From contig CAWGYT010000020.1 in assembly GCA_963826795.1 (NCBI GenBank), positions 186,001 to 250,000 on the forward strand: DNA of 64,000 nucleotides, read 5' to 3'. Under the pieces are notes generated by a model that saw only the letters and a program-made list of their open reading frames with translations, searched no databases and was not told where the DNA came from. Of the stretch, positions 32,002-43,300 are shown in pieces. The DNA is from CAWGYT01 sp963826795. Its GTDB lineage: Bacteria; Planctomycetota; Planctomycetia; Pirellulales; Pirellulaceae. Made by a program: the position numbers and the translations under genes. Every line of letters begins with the position of its first letter. The first letter of the stretch is position 1.

Positions 32002-35000
32002 ATGTCCTCGATTCGCCACATGCCAACTCAGTCCGTTGCCGCGCCTCACCGACCGTGGCTGAAGCGGGCTTGCGAACGTCGATTTCTGATCGTGCTGATC
32101 GGGCTCCTGGCAACGGGATGTCGTGAGCGGCAGGCCGGGCCATCCCCAGCGGCGGTGCAGGCCCCGATGGCAGTCGAGCCGACCGGGACAAAGTCAAAAC
32201 CTCTGCCCGCGCTGGACTCGCAGGGGCTCGCGTCGCGTCGGACGCGGGATGCCGACTTACTCAATCCTCAACGAGATGGCTGGCCGTCGGAAGTTTTTAC
32301 GGAGGCAGCCGAAGCTCAACTCAACCGACTATTGAGTTGGATCGCGAACGCCGATTCGTTGAGCGACACGGATCTCATACCTTTCGTGACCGACGATTTC
32401 AGCTGCGCGGGGCTGCGACCGGAAACGCTCGAGCGAGTTTACGAAGACGAGGTTATCCAGGTCGATCGCGTGCCAAGGAGGACACCTCCCAGCCGCGCGA
32501 AACGCGACACGGCACTCGCGAATTGGCTCAGGCGTTGCGCCACCTGGCCGAAGCCCTTTCCCAGCCGGGCGGGGTCACGACACACGTCAAGACACTCCGA
32601 GTGGAACTCGACGCCGCCTCCGCGACAACCACGCAGGTGATCGAATTGCGAGGCGCGTCACGTCGCGGTTGGGTCGAGCAACACGCGGTGTGGCATTGCC
32701 AGTGGTCCGTCGAGCCCGACGTGGCACCTCGTCTCCGGCAGATTCGCGTCGAGTCATTCGAAGAAGTTTTCTCGTCGCGACACGACGCGCTGTTTCGTGA
32801 CGCGACCCCGGCCGTGCTGGGGCAACTCCCCGCCTACCGCGGCCAACTGTCGCGGGGCCTGAACGATTGGTTGTCGAGGATCGAAACGATCCATGGGATG
32901 TACGTATTTGCCGAATACGGGATCGCGATTGGGGACGCCAACGGCGACGGCCTGGATGACGTCTACGTGTGCCAGCCCGGGGGATTGCCGAACCGGCTCC
33001 TGTTGCGCGCCGCCGACGGCACGGTCACCGATCAGTCGGCAGCGGCCGGTGTCGACTGGCTCGACCATACGTCGAGCGCCCTGTTGGTCGATCTGGACAA
33101 CGACGGTGACCAGGACCTGGCGTTGGCCGTGGAGAGCCGCCGGGTGTTGGTGATGCAGAACGACGGCGAGGGCCACTTCGAGCTGGCGGCGGAGCTGCCG
33201 ATCGACGATCGACATGTGCAGGGTCTCTCGTCCGCCGATTACGACAACGATGGGGATCTGGATCTGTACCTGACGGTTGGCTTTGCCGACCAGCGGGCCC
33301 GCCCGGACGAATCACGGCCGGAGTTTGTCTATCACGACGCCAACGAGGGCGGGGCCAACGTGTTGTTTCGCAACGACTCGGTGGCGGACCAACCTGAAGT
33401 TCACGGACGTAACGCGGCAAGTCGGACTGGATGTCCACAACCGGCGTCACAGCCTGGCCGCGGCCTGGGAAGACTACGACAACGACGGCGACCAGGATCT
33501 GTACGTGGCCAACGACTACGGCCAAAACTGCCTTTATCGCAACCAAGACGGTCAGTTTACCGAGGTCGCCGCCGACGCGAATGTGGTCGACTTCGGTTCC
33601 GGGATGTCGGTCAGCTGGTCCGACTTCGATCGCGATGGGAACATGGACCTGTATGTGGGCAACATGTTTTCCTCGGCTGGCAACCGCATCACCAGCCCAG
33701 CAGGCCTTCCAGCCTCGTGCGGCAGCGGCAACGCGCGCAGCTCCTCGGCCGATTCGCCAAAGGGAACACGCTGTTTCGAAACGACGGGCAACGGCGTCTT
33801 CGTGGACGTGGGCGCGACGGCGGGCGTCGAACGAGGGCGGTGGGCATGGAGCTCTCTGTTTGCCGACCTGAATAACGACGGCTGGGACGACCTGTTTGTG
33901 AGCAACGGGTACATCACCAACGACTCACAGGACGATTTGTGAAGTTTCTTTTGGCGACAGGTCGTGTCGCAAGGCAGGTCGACGATCGACGATCGCTCCG
34001 ACAGCCAGACCGCTCCGCACGCCGGCAGATTGCTACGCGAGTTGATTCGCGGCGGGCACTCGTTCAGCGGCCGCGAGCGAAATTGCTGTTTCCTGAACAC
34101 GGGCCAGCGGCGCTTTGCCAATATCTCGGCCGTCAGCGGATTGGACCTGGACGACGACGGCCGGGCAGTCGGCCTGGTCGACTGGGATCAGGACGGCGAT
34201 CTGGATCTGTGGCTGGTCAATCGCAGCGGACCGCAGCTGCGTCTGATGCTGAATGACGCGGCATGTGGACGAAAATCATTTCCTGGCAGTCCGTTTGCAG
34301 GGCACCGAGTCCAACCGCGATGCAATCGGGGCGCGCGTGGAAGTCGTGCTGGATGAACCTTCGGCCGCTCGACAGATCCGAACGCTGCGAGCTGGCGATG
34401 GCTATCTGTCGCAGTCCAGTAAGTGGTTGCACTTCGGTCTCGGTCGCGCACCGGCAATCAAGCAGCTGACGATTCGCTGGCCGAGCGGCCAAACACAGCA
34501 CTTCGAGGACTTGGCTGCCAACCGCCGGTATGTCATCCGCGAAGGTGATGGCCAACCGGCACTCTGGGCGGCCGGCCCTGCGGCGCCGCCGTCAGCTGCT
34601 CAACCAGACGCCACGTCGCCCGCCGTCGATCGGGCGCGGATCGTGCTGGCGAACCCTTTGCCGCTGCCCCGTTTCACGTATCGGTCCGCCGACGGCTCAT
34701 CGGTTGCGCTGGATGACGTGCGACGCGAGCGACGGGTGACGCTGGTCAATCTCTGGGCCAGCTGGTGTCAACCGTGCTTGGACGAGTTGCAACAACTGGC
34801 CACTCGGATCGAGGATCTTCGCGCGGCGGACGTTGAAGTCGATTGCGCTCAATCTCGATGATCTTGGCCCAGCCCCACGCGACGCCAATCTCGATCTCAC
34901 CCGGCCCCGGTCCTTCGCGCATCCTTTCCAGCATGGCCACGCGACCGAGCGACTCGTCGATCAGTGGCAATTGGTCCATGACAGCCTGCTGGATTTGCAT

Positions 35001-35867
35001 ACGCCGCTGCCCATCCCATGCAGCTTCCTGCTCGACCCGCAAGGCCGGCTCGTCGCGATCTACAAGGGGCCGCTGGATCCGGACCAACTCCTGGACGACG
35101 TCCGCCAAATTGGGCGGTCCGCCGTCGAGCGACGTCGTACCTCGTTGCCATTTGCGGGGCGGTGGTCGACTGGCGTTCGGGAACATCGTTTGCTAACCCT
35201 CGCCCTGGCACTGCTCGAACGCGGATGGCTGGATGAGGCGCGGGACTATGTCCGCGCTCAGCAATCGGTTTTGGCCGGCGACCCCGAGTTCCATGTCCTG
35301 CTATACAACCTGGGACAAGAGTATACGCGGCGAAACGAGCTTGATTTGGCGCAGGCGCATTACCGTGAGGCATTGCGACGCAAGCCGGGTTTTGCTCCGG
35401 CCAGCTACAACCTGGGGATCTTGTTTGCAAGGGCCGGCCAGTTCGACGCAGCGGTGCGATATTTTTCTCAGACCGTCGACGCGGCACCGGACGACGCGGA
35501 GGCGCGGCTCCACCTGGGACGTGCCCTGCTGCGTATCGGCCGACTCAACGAGGCCCGGGCTTGCCTCCAGGAAGGACTCGATCGCGATCCGAAACAAGCC
35601 GCCATCGGCTATGAATTGGCCGTGATCCACGCCTTGACCGGGTCGATTGATCAAGCCATCCGATCGTACCGTGAGGCCATCGCGCAGGACGGCCAGTATG
35701 CCCGCGAAGGGTACCTGGCGAAGTTTGCCGAAGCCGCACTGCTGGCCGCGCGGTCCCTCGAATCGTCCGCTTCGGACGGCTCAACGGCGGCGAACGCCAT
35801 CCGGACGCAAGTCGCCCAGCTGCGACGCGAGTTGGCTCGGGACGCGCAGGACAAATCGGTTCCCTGA
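32002..35867 (+). CDS. Predicted selenoprotein: FG-GAP/CRTAC1, ASPIC/UnbV, thioredoxin-like and TPR domains (lipoprotein paralogue)
   Basis: Seven frame breaks (near 32472, 33390, 33696, 33735, 33788, 34260, 34841) must be repaired, giving about 1,286 residues. The N-terminus ends in a lipobox (FLIVLIGLLATGC), so export as a lipoprotein is likely. FG-GAP motifs follow: DANGDGLDDV, DLDNDGDQDL, DYDNDGDLDL, DYDNDGDQDL, DFDRDGNMDL, DLNNDGWDDL. An in-frame TGA at 33940-33942 (about residue 646) sits in DL-TGA-SFFWRQVV, then DWDQDGDLDL, an ASPIC/UnbV domain (AGDGYLSQSSKWLHFGLG), a TlpA-like domain with WASWCQPC, and about five TPRs. Start ATG 32002 was chosen; ATG 32020 is also possible. It is divergent from, and colinear in domains with, the minus-strand paralogue. 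Selenocysteine use, redox function and envelope location are inferences. Confidence 0.77.
33940..33970 (+). promoter_or_regulatory. In-frame TGA plus SECIS-like hairpin (plus-strand CRTAC1 gene)
   Basis: The TGA at 33940-33942 is followed by 17 bases, then loop GGUCG (33960-33964) closed by a perfect six-pair stem GCGACA/UGUCGC (33954-33959 with 33965-33970). Loop, stem and spacing equal those of the other paralogue. The frame before and after the TGA is the same, so no frame break is needed here. Confidence 0.75.
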
Positions 35868-35899
35868 GTCCGCAAGGGTTGTTCGATCGAAGTTTTTGC

Positions 35900-35927
35900 T
35901 TGCTTTCGCGCCGGAACCCACTAGACT
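35900..35927 (+). promoter_or_regulatory. Candidate promoter of the PEP-CTERM/dockerin gene
   Basis: TTGCTT at 35900-35905 and TAGACT at 35922-35927 are 16 bases apart, 33 bases after the CRTAC1 stop and about 140 bases before the next start codon. Confidence 0.35.
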
Positions 35928-36070
35928 CGGGGCCGCGGCGTTTGGCGGGGACTTTCGATCCCGCCGCGAGGCGGACCGCCGGTCTGCGCCGCGTCCTGCC
36001 GTCCTTCGGTCGCACCGATGGCACGGTTGGAAGGCCGGCTCACACGCGTTTCGCAGCGAGGAATACGACG

Positions 36071-37471
36071 ATGCTCCGGCGTTTTGGCTCTCCGATCGCA
36101 ATCCTGTTCTGGTCGTTGTTCATGTTGGCCCCGGTTCGGCCCGCCCCGGGGCAAGACCCCTTTGTAATTTCCAACGCGGCGAAACGGACACCTACGATCG
36201 ACGGGAATCCTTCCGAATGGAGTAGCTTTGGCAGTGACACGCTGCGGATGTCGTGGGCTCACAACGAGCGAACCGGTGCGCCGGATTCCGAGCCGTTGGT
36301 CGTGGATATTAGCTATGCCTGGGACGATACGAATTTCTATACGTTGGTGCAGGAAGTCAGTGACGACGACCCGACGACGGGAATCGACGACGTGGCCTGG
36401 TGCAACGAATGCAACGGGCCCACAATCGGCGATGCGGCGCCTTGGAGCACCGACAGCGTCGGGTTTTACGACAAGGGGATCCGCTGGCCCAACGGCGAGC
36501 AAGACCCGATCCTGGAAACGGGGCAATATACGCAGTGGTGGGTCGGATTGACGACCGCCGACGAACTGGAAGTTGACGGCCAGCCGCAGTATCGCCACCT
36601 GGTCCGCACGGTCGGCGAAGGACGCAATGAGGGAGGGGCACGCCTGGTCGGTCCACGCAGCGAAGAACACGACACGTTTCTGCCGCTGCACGAAGACATG
36701 CCGGAGCTGACCGCACCTCAGTCCGCGTTTTCCGTCGTCGACGGCAAACGCATCGTCGAGTTCTTCATGCGCTGGGACCAGATCCGCTACGACGCGAATG
36801 ACCCACGCGACACGGTTCAAGATCGGATTGAGGAGCTGCTGCCGGGCATCGAAGGGCACCTCTTGCAGGACGTCAAGGAAGGCTACGAGTTCCGTCTCGA
36901 TCCGTTACTGGTCGACGGCACCGAGGATTATTCGTTCGGCGGACAAACGCATCCCAGCGGGATTGAACATCCGGATCAAGCCATCGACTTTGGCGATATT
37001 GCGGTCGTGCGGCTGGTGGGAGGTGGCGTCACGGGGGACTTCAACAACGACGGAATGCTAAATCAGCCGGACATCGACGACCTGACGGGGCAGTCGGCCA
37101 GCGGGCAGAATCCGACAAACTATGACCTGAACGCAGACACCCTGGTCAATGAAGACGACGTCGGTGTGTGGGTCAAGGAGTTGTTCGGCAGCTGGATTGG
37201 CGATGCGGACCTGGATCATGAGTTTACCTCCAGCGACCTGGTCCAGGTCTTCGCCTCGGGCACCTACGATGCAGACATCGACGCGGTCTGGTCCACCGGC
37301 GACTTCAACGGAGACGGCCGAACGGATTCCGCCGATCTGGTCGCCGCCTTCACCGACGGAGGTTACGAACTGGGACCACCCCCGGCAGCGGTGGGCATCC
37401 CCGAGCCGGCGACACTCACCCTGCTCGCGGTGGGCGCAAGCCTGCTTGCCTTCCGCCGCCGGCGCCCGTAG
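36071..37471 (+). CDS. Secreted CBM9-like/dockerin-like protein with PEP-CTERM sorting signal
   Basis: The protein has 466 residues from ATG 36071, chosen because it gives a proper signal peptide (FGSPIAILFWSLFMLAP) where the longer frame would not. After it comes a beta-rich domain resembling family 9 carbohydrate-binding or DOMON-like modules (DGNPSEW; ISYAWDDTNFYTLVQE). From about 320 there are dockerin-like calcium repeats: DFNNDGMLNQPDIDDL, GDADLDHEFTSSDLVQVF and GDFNGDGRTDSADLVAAF. The end is a classical PEP-CTERM signal: IPEPATLTLLAVGASLLAF then RRRRP. It is therefore predicted to be exported and processed by an exosortase. A sugar ligand is plausible from the fold only. The same dockerin-like repeat closes the CotH protein at 40356-44902. 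Confidence 0.82.
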   Translation: MLRRFGSPIAILFWSLFMLAPVRPAPGQDPFVISNAAKRTPTIDGNPSEWSSFGSDTLRMSWAHNERTGAPDSEPLVVDISYAWDDTNFYTLVQEVSDDDPTTGIDDVAWCNECNGPTIGDAAPWSTDSVGFYDKGIRWPNGEQDPILETGQYTQWWVGLTTADELEVDGQPQYRHLVRTVGEGRNEGGARLVGPRSEEHDTFLPLHEDMPELTAPQSAFSVVDGKRIVEFFMRWDQIRYDANDPRDTVQDRIEELLPGIEGHLLQDVKEGYEFRLDPLLVDGTEDYSFGGQTHPSGIEHPDQAIDFGDIAVVRLVGGGVTGDFNNDGMLNQPDIDDLTGQSASGQNPTNYDLNADTLVNEDDVGVWVKELFGSWIGDADLDHEFTSSDLVQVFASGTYDADIDAVWSTGDFNGDGRTDSADLVAAFTDGGYELGPPPAAVGIPEPATLTLLAVGASLLAFRRRRP

Positions 37472-37586
37472 GGTGACGTGTTTGGAATTCCGTGGGAGTG
37501 GGGCCATCGCGCCTTTCGCCTCGCCCCTTTTTCGGTGGCAAGAAACGAACGGAGTGCCCGTCGACTCGGGCTTCGATCGAACTGGG

Positions 37587-40020
37587 TCACTCGTCGCGCG
37601 CGACCGTGACTTCCGCGCTGAACACAGAAGCCGGGTCACCTCGCTCGGCCAGGGTGCGGGCAAGCGTCTGGATCGTTCGTACGACCTTGCCCTCGAAAAC
37701 CTTCCGGCCATTGAAGGCGATCGTCAGGGGCTCATCCAGTGACAGCATGGTGTCGTTCAGCCGCACGAGAACTTGAGGCACGTCGTCCGATTGGACATCG
37801 ATCTGACGTCCCTTGAGCGTGGCGGTGACCAGCGTACGGGCGCGTTTGTGTGCGGGCGCGACGGCCAGCCAGTAGAAGCGGTCGTGCGTCACGTCATCTT
37901 GCATCCAGACCACTTTCGACGGGAACGGATTGCGGGTGAACTTGGCCATCCAAGGAATCGCGGCCGCATCTTCGTGATCCATCCAATGGGCTTTGCCCGG
38001 GTAGATCTTGACCCAGTGCGGATAGCCCTCCGGATCATCCGTCTGCAGCTGGTCCAGTTTCGCGCCCCACTCCGCGGCGACTCGATTGCGATTGTAGGCG
38101 GCGTCTTCCCCGCCCATATGCAGTGAGAATGGCAAATTGCGCAGCCCGAGCGGTGAGGACTCGTTCGGGTGCCCGGCCATCATCGAGGCAGCTGCCAAAC
38201 GGTCGGCGAAGTCGCGGCGCGACTTGGTAGACCCCGTCGCCTCCGGCCGAATATCCCAAAAGATACACGCGGTTGGGATTGACGTCCTCGATCACGATCA
38301 GATCCTCAATCAATCGATCAAAGAACGGGTCGATGTGCGCCTGGTGCCAGAGGTCCCAGGTGTCGGTTGGGGCCCGCGGCGCGAGATAGACTCCTTCGTC
38401 CGGTTCGTACAACCCCTTTTGATTTTCCCATTGCCGATCGTTAACGCGAGCCGCCGTATTGCCTCCGCCGTGCAACGAAATGTAGAGACTGCGTCCGCCG
38501 GCGGGCTTCTCTCCGGAAACCTTGTAATCAAAGGGCATTTTCAGCGTTTCATATTGAACCGACCGGCGTTTGATCTCGTCGGCCCGCGTGGCCCGAATCC
38601 GAAGGACGTGATCCTGCCAAAGCAGCTCCTGGGCCCGCTGAGCCTCCTCACGTGAGAGCGGCATGCTGGCGAACGCCTCGGCCTCCAGCGGCGGTCGCTC
38701 TTCATCGGCGATCTGCAAGTATTCCGCCAGCCCTTGCGTGGCCCTCAGATCGGCTTCGTCGTTGGACGTGTCGTCGGTCTGGGCCTCGACTTCGGTCTTG
38801 TCGTCCCCCTCCGCCTCGTCTTCGGCCTCGGACTTGACCTCGGTGTCGACGCGAATCGTGACCAGGGCTTGCGGTTGGCTGGTATCCAGTCGCTGCCGCG
38901 TGACTTGTTCGTTGTGCGACACTTCCACCTCGTAAACCTGACCCTGCGCTAAGGGCACGGTCAGGTGATCGTTCGCGTCGAATCGCTCGTCTTTCGTTTG
39001 GCCTTGGTAAATGATCTTGCCTTCAGGATCCCGAATCCGGAAGTTCGCCGCACAGCGGTCTTGCGTCGCGCCATTCAAGACGCGAAACATCACCTCGGTG
39101 TAGCCCGCGGGCAGCTCCTGGGCTTTGCCGAGGTACCGCGGCGTGACGTTGACGGCGCGGACGTAATCGAGGCGACGGTCCCAAACCAAGGGGAAACGCA
39201 GGGGAGTCGTCCGAAAACTGACGGCATAGATGGCATGCCGGGGATCGTCCGTCTGCGCACGTGAGGCGCGGTCCACGAACCAGGCCTTGTCCAACTCGTC
39301 TCCCGTCGGTTCGGCCGCTCCAGTGAAGTGCCAGCCGTCGTCCCAGACCTCGACCCACGAATGATTGCCGCTGCGATCCGACCAAAGCGGCGTCCCGACG
39401 AACCGCGCCGGCACCCCCACGGCGCGACAGGCGTCGATCAGCAGGATTGACAACCCCGTGCAGGACGCCAGGCCGGCTTCGATCGATTCGTAGGGACTTT
39501 GATCGGCCTTGGGCCGCTTCGTCGAATAACGCACGTTGACCAGCGAAAACAGCTTCTGGTTTAGGCGAGCCGCCGCCTGGCCGGGCGATGTCACGTCGGC
39601 GACCAGTGGCTGAAATCGTTCGTAGAAATCTTTCCGCCAGCGGTCGCGTCGTTCGTTGATGTTGGCATAGGGAAGCACGTCGTTGAGAAAAACGTCCTTG
39701 GGAAGATTTTCTTTCCACGGTGCTGCCTGCCATGCCCGATAAGCGTAATCGACATTCTCGACCAGGAAGTCCGCCGACAGCTGCTGCAGGTCTTGGTCCG
39801 GCATGTGCCGCAAGAGGAACTCCAGTCCCTCGCGCTGTTCGGCGGGAATTCGTTGCCAAGCCGCCACGATCTCGCCCCGGTTGCCGGCCGCTCGCTCCAC
39901 GGCCGCCTGGGGTGGAACATCGGGCGTTTGAGCCGATACGGGCAGGACCGCGATTCCGGCAAGAAGGCCGCATGAGATCCAAAATATCCCTAACCAATCG
40001 ACGCGAGATTGAGTGCGCAT
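37587..40020 (-). CDS. Transglutaminase-like and alpha/beta hydrolase fusion, exported; one frame break
   Basis: The repaired length is about 810 residues, with a break near 38213 fixed by removing one base (QVAPRFADRLAAASM). ATG 40020 gives a signal peptide (LGIFWISCGLLAGIAVLPVSA). The first half is a transglutaminase-like domain with a catalytic Cys in SCTGLSILLIDACRAVGVPA, a His in GNHSWVEVWDDGWH and the following Asp. An acidic linker (EAEDEAEGDD and onward) follows, then an alpha/beta hydrolase with SLHGGGN for the oxyanion hole, the nucleophile elbow GYSAGGDGVYQ, and a late His in GKAHWMDHEDAAAIPWM. Substrates are not known; a peptidase or esterase acting with a protein-modifying domain is one possibility. 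It is convergent with the PEP-CTERM gene. Confidence 0.85.
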
Positions 40021-40355
40021 GGACTTGCCTTGTTCGACGGAATACGTGGAGGACTCGATTGAGTCCCCATTGTTTCGCCGGCAACCCACAATCGTCAACC
40101 AACCAAAATCGGTCGGGACGCTTTCGTCCGCGTCGGCGCCAAGAAGGCCCGGTGAGAGGGCAGGGCCGGGGTCGCCCTCATAAGAAACGAGCGGTCGGCA
40201 GAGGGTCAATGATGAGAATCCGCGCGACGTTCTTTCACTAGCTGCCCTTCGGTCGGATTCGAAGTCGTCTCAACCCACGAAGCTGCCAGCGATCTTGCTT
40301 CTTCATTCGTCCAGGCCAGGAGAGGCCGCCCAGAACACCGAAGCCATCCAGCATT
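40021..40355. other. Intergenic region, about 335 bp, nothing recognised
   Basis: This lies between the start of the hydrolase fusion and the stop of the CotH gene, both on the minus strand. I see no convincing gene, terminator or repeat. Confidence 0.6.
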
Positions 40356-43300
40356 TCAAGCAAGAAACGGCCGAAACTTCCCAGAATCTTCAAATTCGTC
40401 ACGACCGAAGATCGCGTCCAGGTCCGACACGGACAACTTCACGTCCGTGTTCATCTCCGAAAACACGACTTCACGCGTGGAACGCGAGTGAACACCGACT
40501 AACCCCATCGCGGTTTGCATCACTGCCGCGCGAACAGCCAACTCGGGACGCGCCAGGCGATCGCGGGGTCGGGCGGCGGCGACGTACGTTCCTTGCTGGA
40601 AGGCAAAGACCAGGTCCGAGCTGCTGAATTCCCCGTCGCCGTCCCAATCGCCTTCCGCCCACGTGGCGTCGCCGGGCGCGAGATTTTCGTACTTGCCGGC
40701 TTGGAAGACAAGGACCAAGTCCGCCGAATCGAACACGCGATCGAGATTCGCATCCCCGACGGGATACTCGGTCTGCCCGGGCGTCCCACCCGGAACGGCA
40801 CTCGGGCGCCAGTTGCAGTTACGTTCGGCGCAATCGATCCGCGGATCGATTGCCTGCAGGGAGGGCCCGCCTCCGTCGGGGGCTGCGGGCCAGCCCAGCG
40901 CCGGATCATCGCTGTACGTCACCGCTTGGATGATCGAATGGGCCGGTCCGTGGACGAACAACGTCTCGCCGGCATTGGAGAGTGCGCCGTCGTACTGGCC
41001 GGCCACGGATCACGGCTTGGGGGTAAGTCGCCTTGAAGGCGGCGACATCTCGGACGAGCACCAGACGTTCACCGGGGGCGAGACTCGCGATGGTGCTGTT
41101 GGCGAAATCGAATTCGATGCCCCCGCTGACTTTCACCCCGGAGAGGCTCAGCGGCAGGTCGCCCAGATTCACCCACTCGACGAATTCGGCGTCTTCGTTG
41201 TCCGCCGGTCGATAATGGATTTCGCTGATCCGAAAATTCCCCGCCTCGGCGGGCAGTTTGTCGACTTCGAATCGAGCTCGGTCCAACGCGGACCACTGGT
41301 CGCCGTCCAGCGCCCTCACGGTGACGGTCGCATCGGCGGGCAGCCGGAACGGGCCGTCGTACAGGATCGCGGCCGGACGAATCGCCCCGCCCAGGTCTCG
41401 GGGATCGCTGCCATCGAGCGTGTAGTAGAGCTGACCCGGACCGCTGAGCGCAAGGTCGGTAGTGGAGGTGACGAATCCGCCGCGCTGCGAAAACAAAGGC
41501 GGCATGGTCTCGGGAAACAGGCCATCGGCCTGGAAGCGGGCGAGCGCCAGTTCATGCGATTGAGGGAAATAGTTGTCGCGGACGTTGTCGCGTTCGATTC
41601 TCCAGAGATCGACCGTCATGGTTGGAATCTCGACCAAGGGTCCACCGTTATCGATCCGTTGTCGTTCACCTTCCCGCGCGTCGCCCCATCGCGCGGACTC
41701 GGCGATGATGGCCGCTTCGATTTGATTGGCTCGCCGCATCCAGGCGGCTGCGCGTTGTCGGTGGTCAGGGCGCCCTCGTGGAACAGATGCTGATAGACCC
41801 GATCGGCGAAGCGGATCTGGAAGTCCTCGTTTTGCCGCAGCCGCGCGTAGAGCCGGGCGGGCGTGAAGGCGTCCGACACGTTCGTCCGGTCGCGATACCG
41901 GCCGTCGAGCACGATTTCCTGGTCCCAGGTGAAGAAGCGAAATCCGGTGGTCTCGCCGGTGCGCGCCCGTCCGGCGTACCAGTTGTGATGGGGCCAGTCT
42001 TCCGCTCCTGCGTAAAGGTGCAGGATCATGTAGTCGATCAGATCATCGACGTCCAGATAGACGGGCAAGTCCGGGTTGCGGGTTCCATCCGGGTCGTTGC
42101 CCTGGATCCGCTGATACGCCTCGGCCGTTTGCAGGCCCCCATTGGCGATCGCGAACATCTCGTTCCAGGCATCGCGCTCGCCTCGGTACAGCTCATTGAA
42201 GTCCTTGATGATGTCATAATCTTCGCGCTCGCCCCCGAGATACGCGGCCAGAAACGCATCATCCGGTCGCTCAACCGGGCTATACAACCCCCAGTAAAGC
42301 CCGTTGATATAGAGATGCACGTACTCGCTGTGGGCCTCTAATCCGCCCATGTTCAGTCGCACGTCCCGCATCCAGGTGTCGCGCAGATATTGCGAGTCCA
42401 GCGGCGAGTAGCGGCCGATATTGGTGCGGGTCGGAAAACCATCGGTGAAGAAGGATTTCAGGACGACCGTGTTGAACTGGCCGAGTTCGGAATCCTTAAA
42501 CAGCGGAAAATTCAATTCCGACGGGCCGTCGAATTCTCCCTTGAACAAGATTCGGAAGGAGTGTTTTTTCGTCCGTTCGTTGTCGCGACTGGCCCCGCCG
42601 TGCATCTGGATGCCGGCGTTGACTTGAAACTCCTCGCCGGTGGTCGGGTCGAAGTATTCGACCGATCCGGGTCGACGCCAGAAGGTTCCCTGGCTTTGGG
42701 CCCGCGGATAGATTCCCGAGGAGGCGTTCCACAGGTCGTCGTGGTCCATGACGAACGACATGGTCGGAATCGATTTCAGAGCTTCGCGGATCCCGAAATC
42801 ATCGTTCTCTGGGTTGCCGTCGTCCCAGGCCGCAACCACCTCGGGATCCATCTCGTAGTCGGCCGGATACTGTTGACTCTGCCAGGTTGCCGGATAGCGC
42901 GGGTCGCCTTCTTCGGGCGTGATCGACTGCTGGATGACATCATCCAGAAAGAGATAAGTCTGCGTATCGACGTTCGTCGGCAGATAGCCGTCCTTGACCG
43001 CCAGAGCGCGCAGGTAAGTCGTGGTGCCGATTGGAATCGTCACCTGGGGCGACTGATCCGGCCCCGGCGGGTCGACGCGGATACCGTTCCCGTCCGAAGG
43101 GAGGCTTCCGTCGAGCGTATAGATCAGCGAGGCACCGGGCGTGGGACTTGTGACCTCCACCATTTGCGGCTCCAGGTAGAAGCCCCGATCGACGCTGAAC
43201 GCTGTATCCTCCACGATTGCGACAAAGGACGTGCCCGAGTTCTCGGCGCCAGGCGTCGGGGTCGCGAAGTAGCGCGTTTGCAACGGGCCGATCCGCGTGG

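Noticed and set aside
33940..33942. Reassignment of TGA as a sense codon in this organism
   Set aside because: Many intact genes in the window end in TGA with no frame beyond it, so TGA is a normal stop; local recoding fits better.
32472..34841. Programmed ribosomal frameshifting in the CRTAC1 genes
   Set aside because: There are too many sites, in both directions, at different positions in the two paralogues, with no common slippery sequence.
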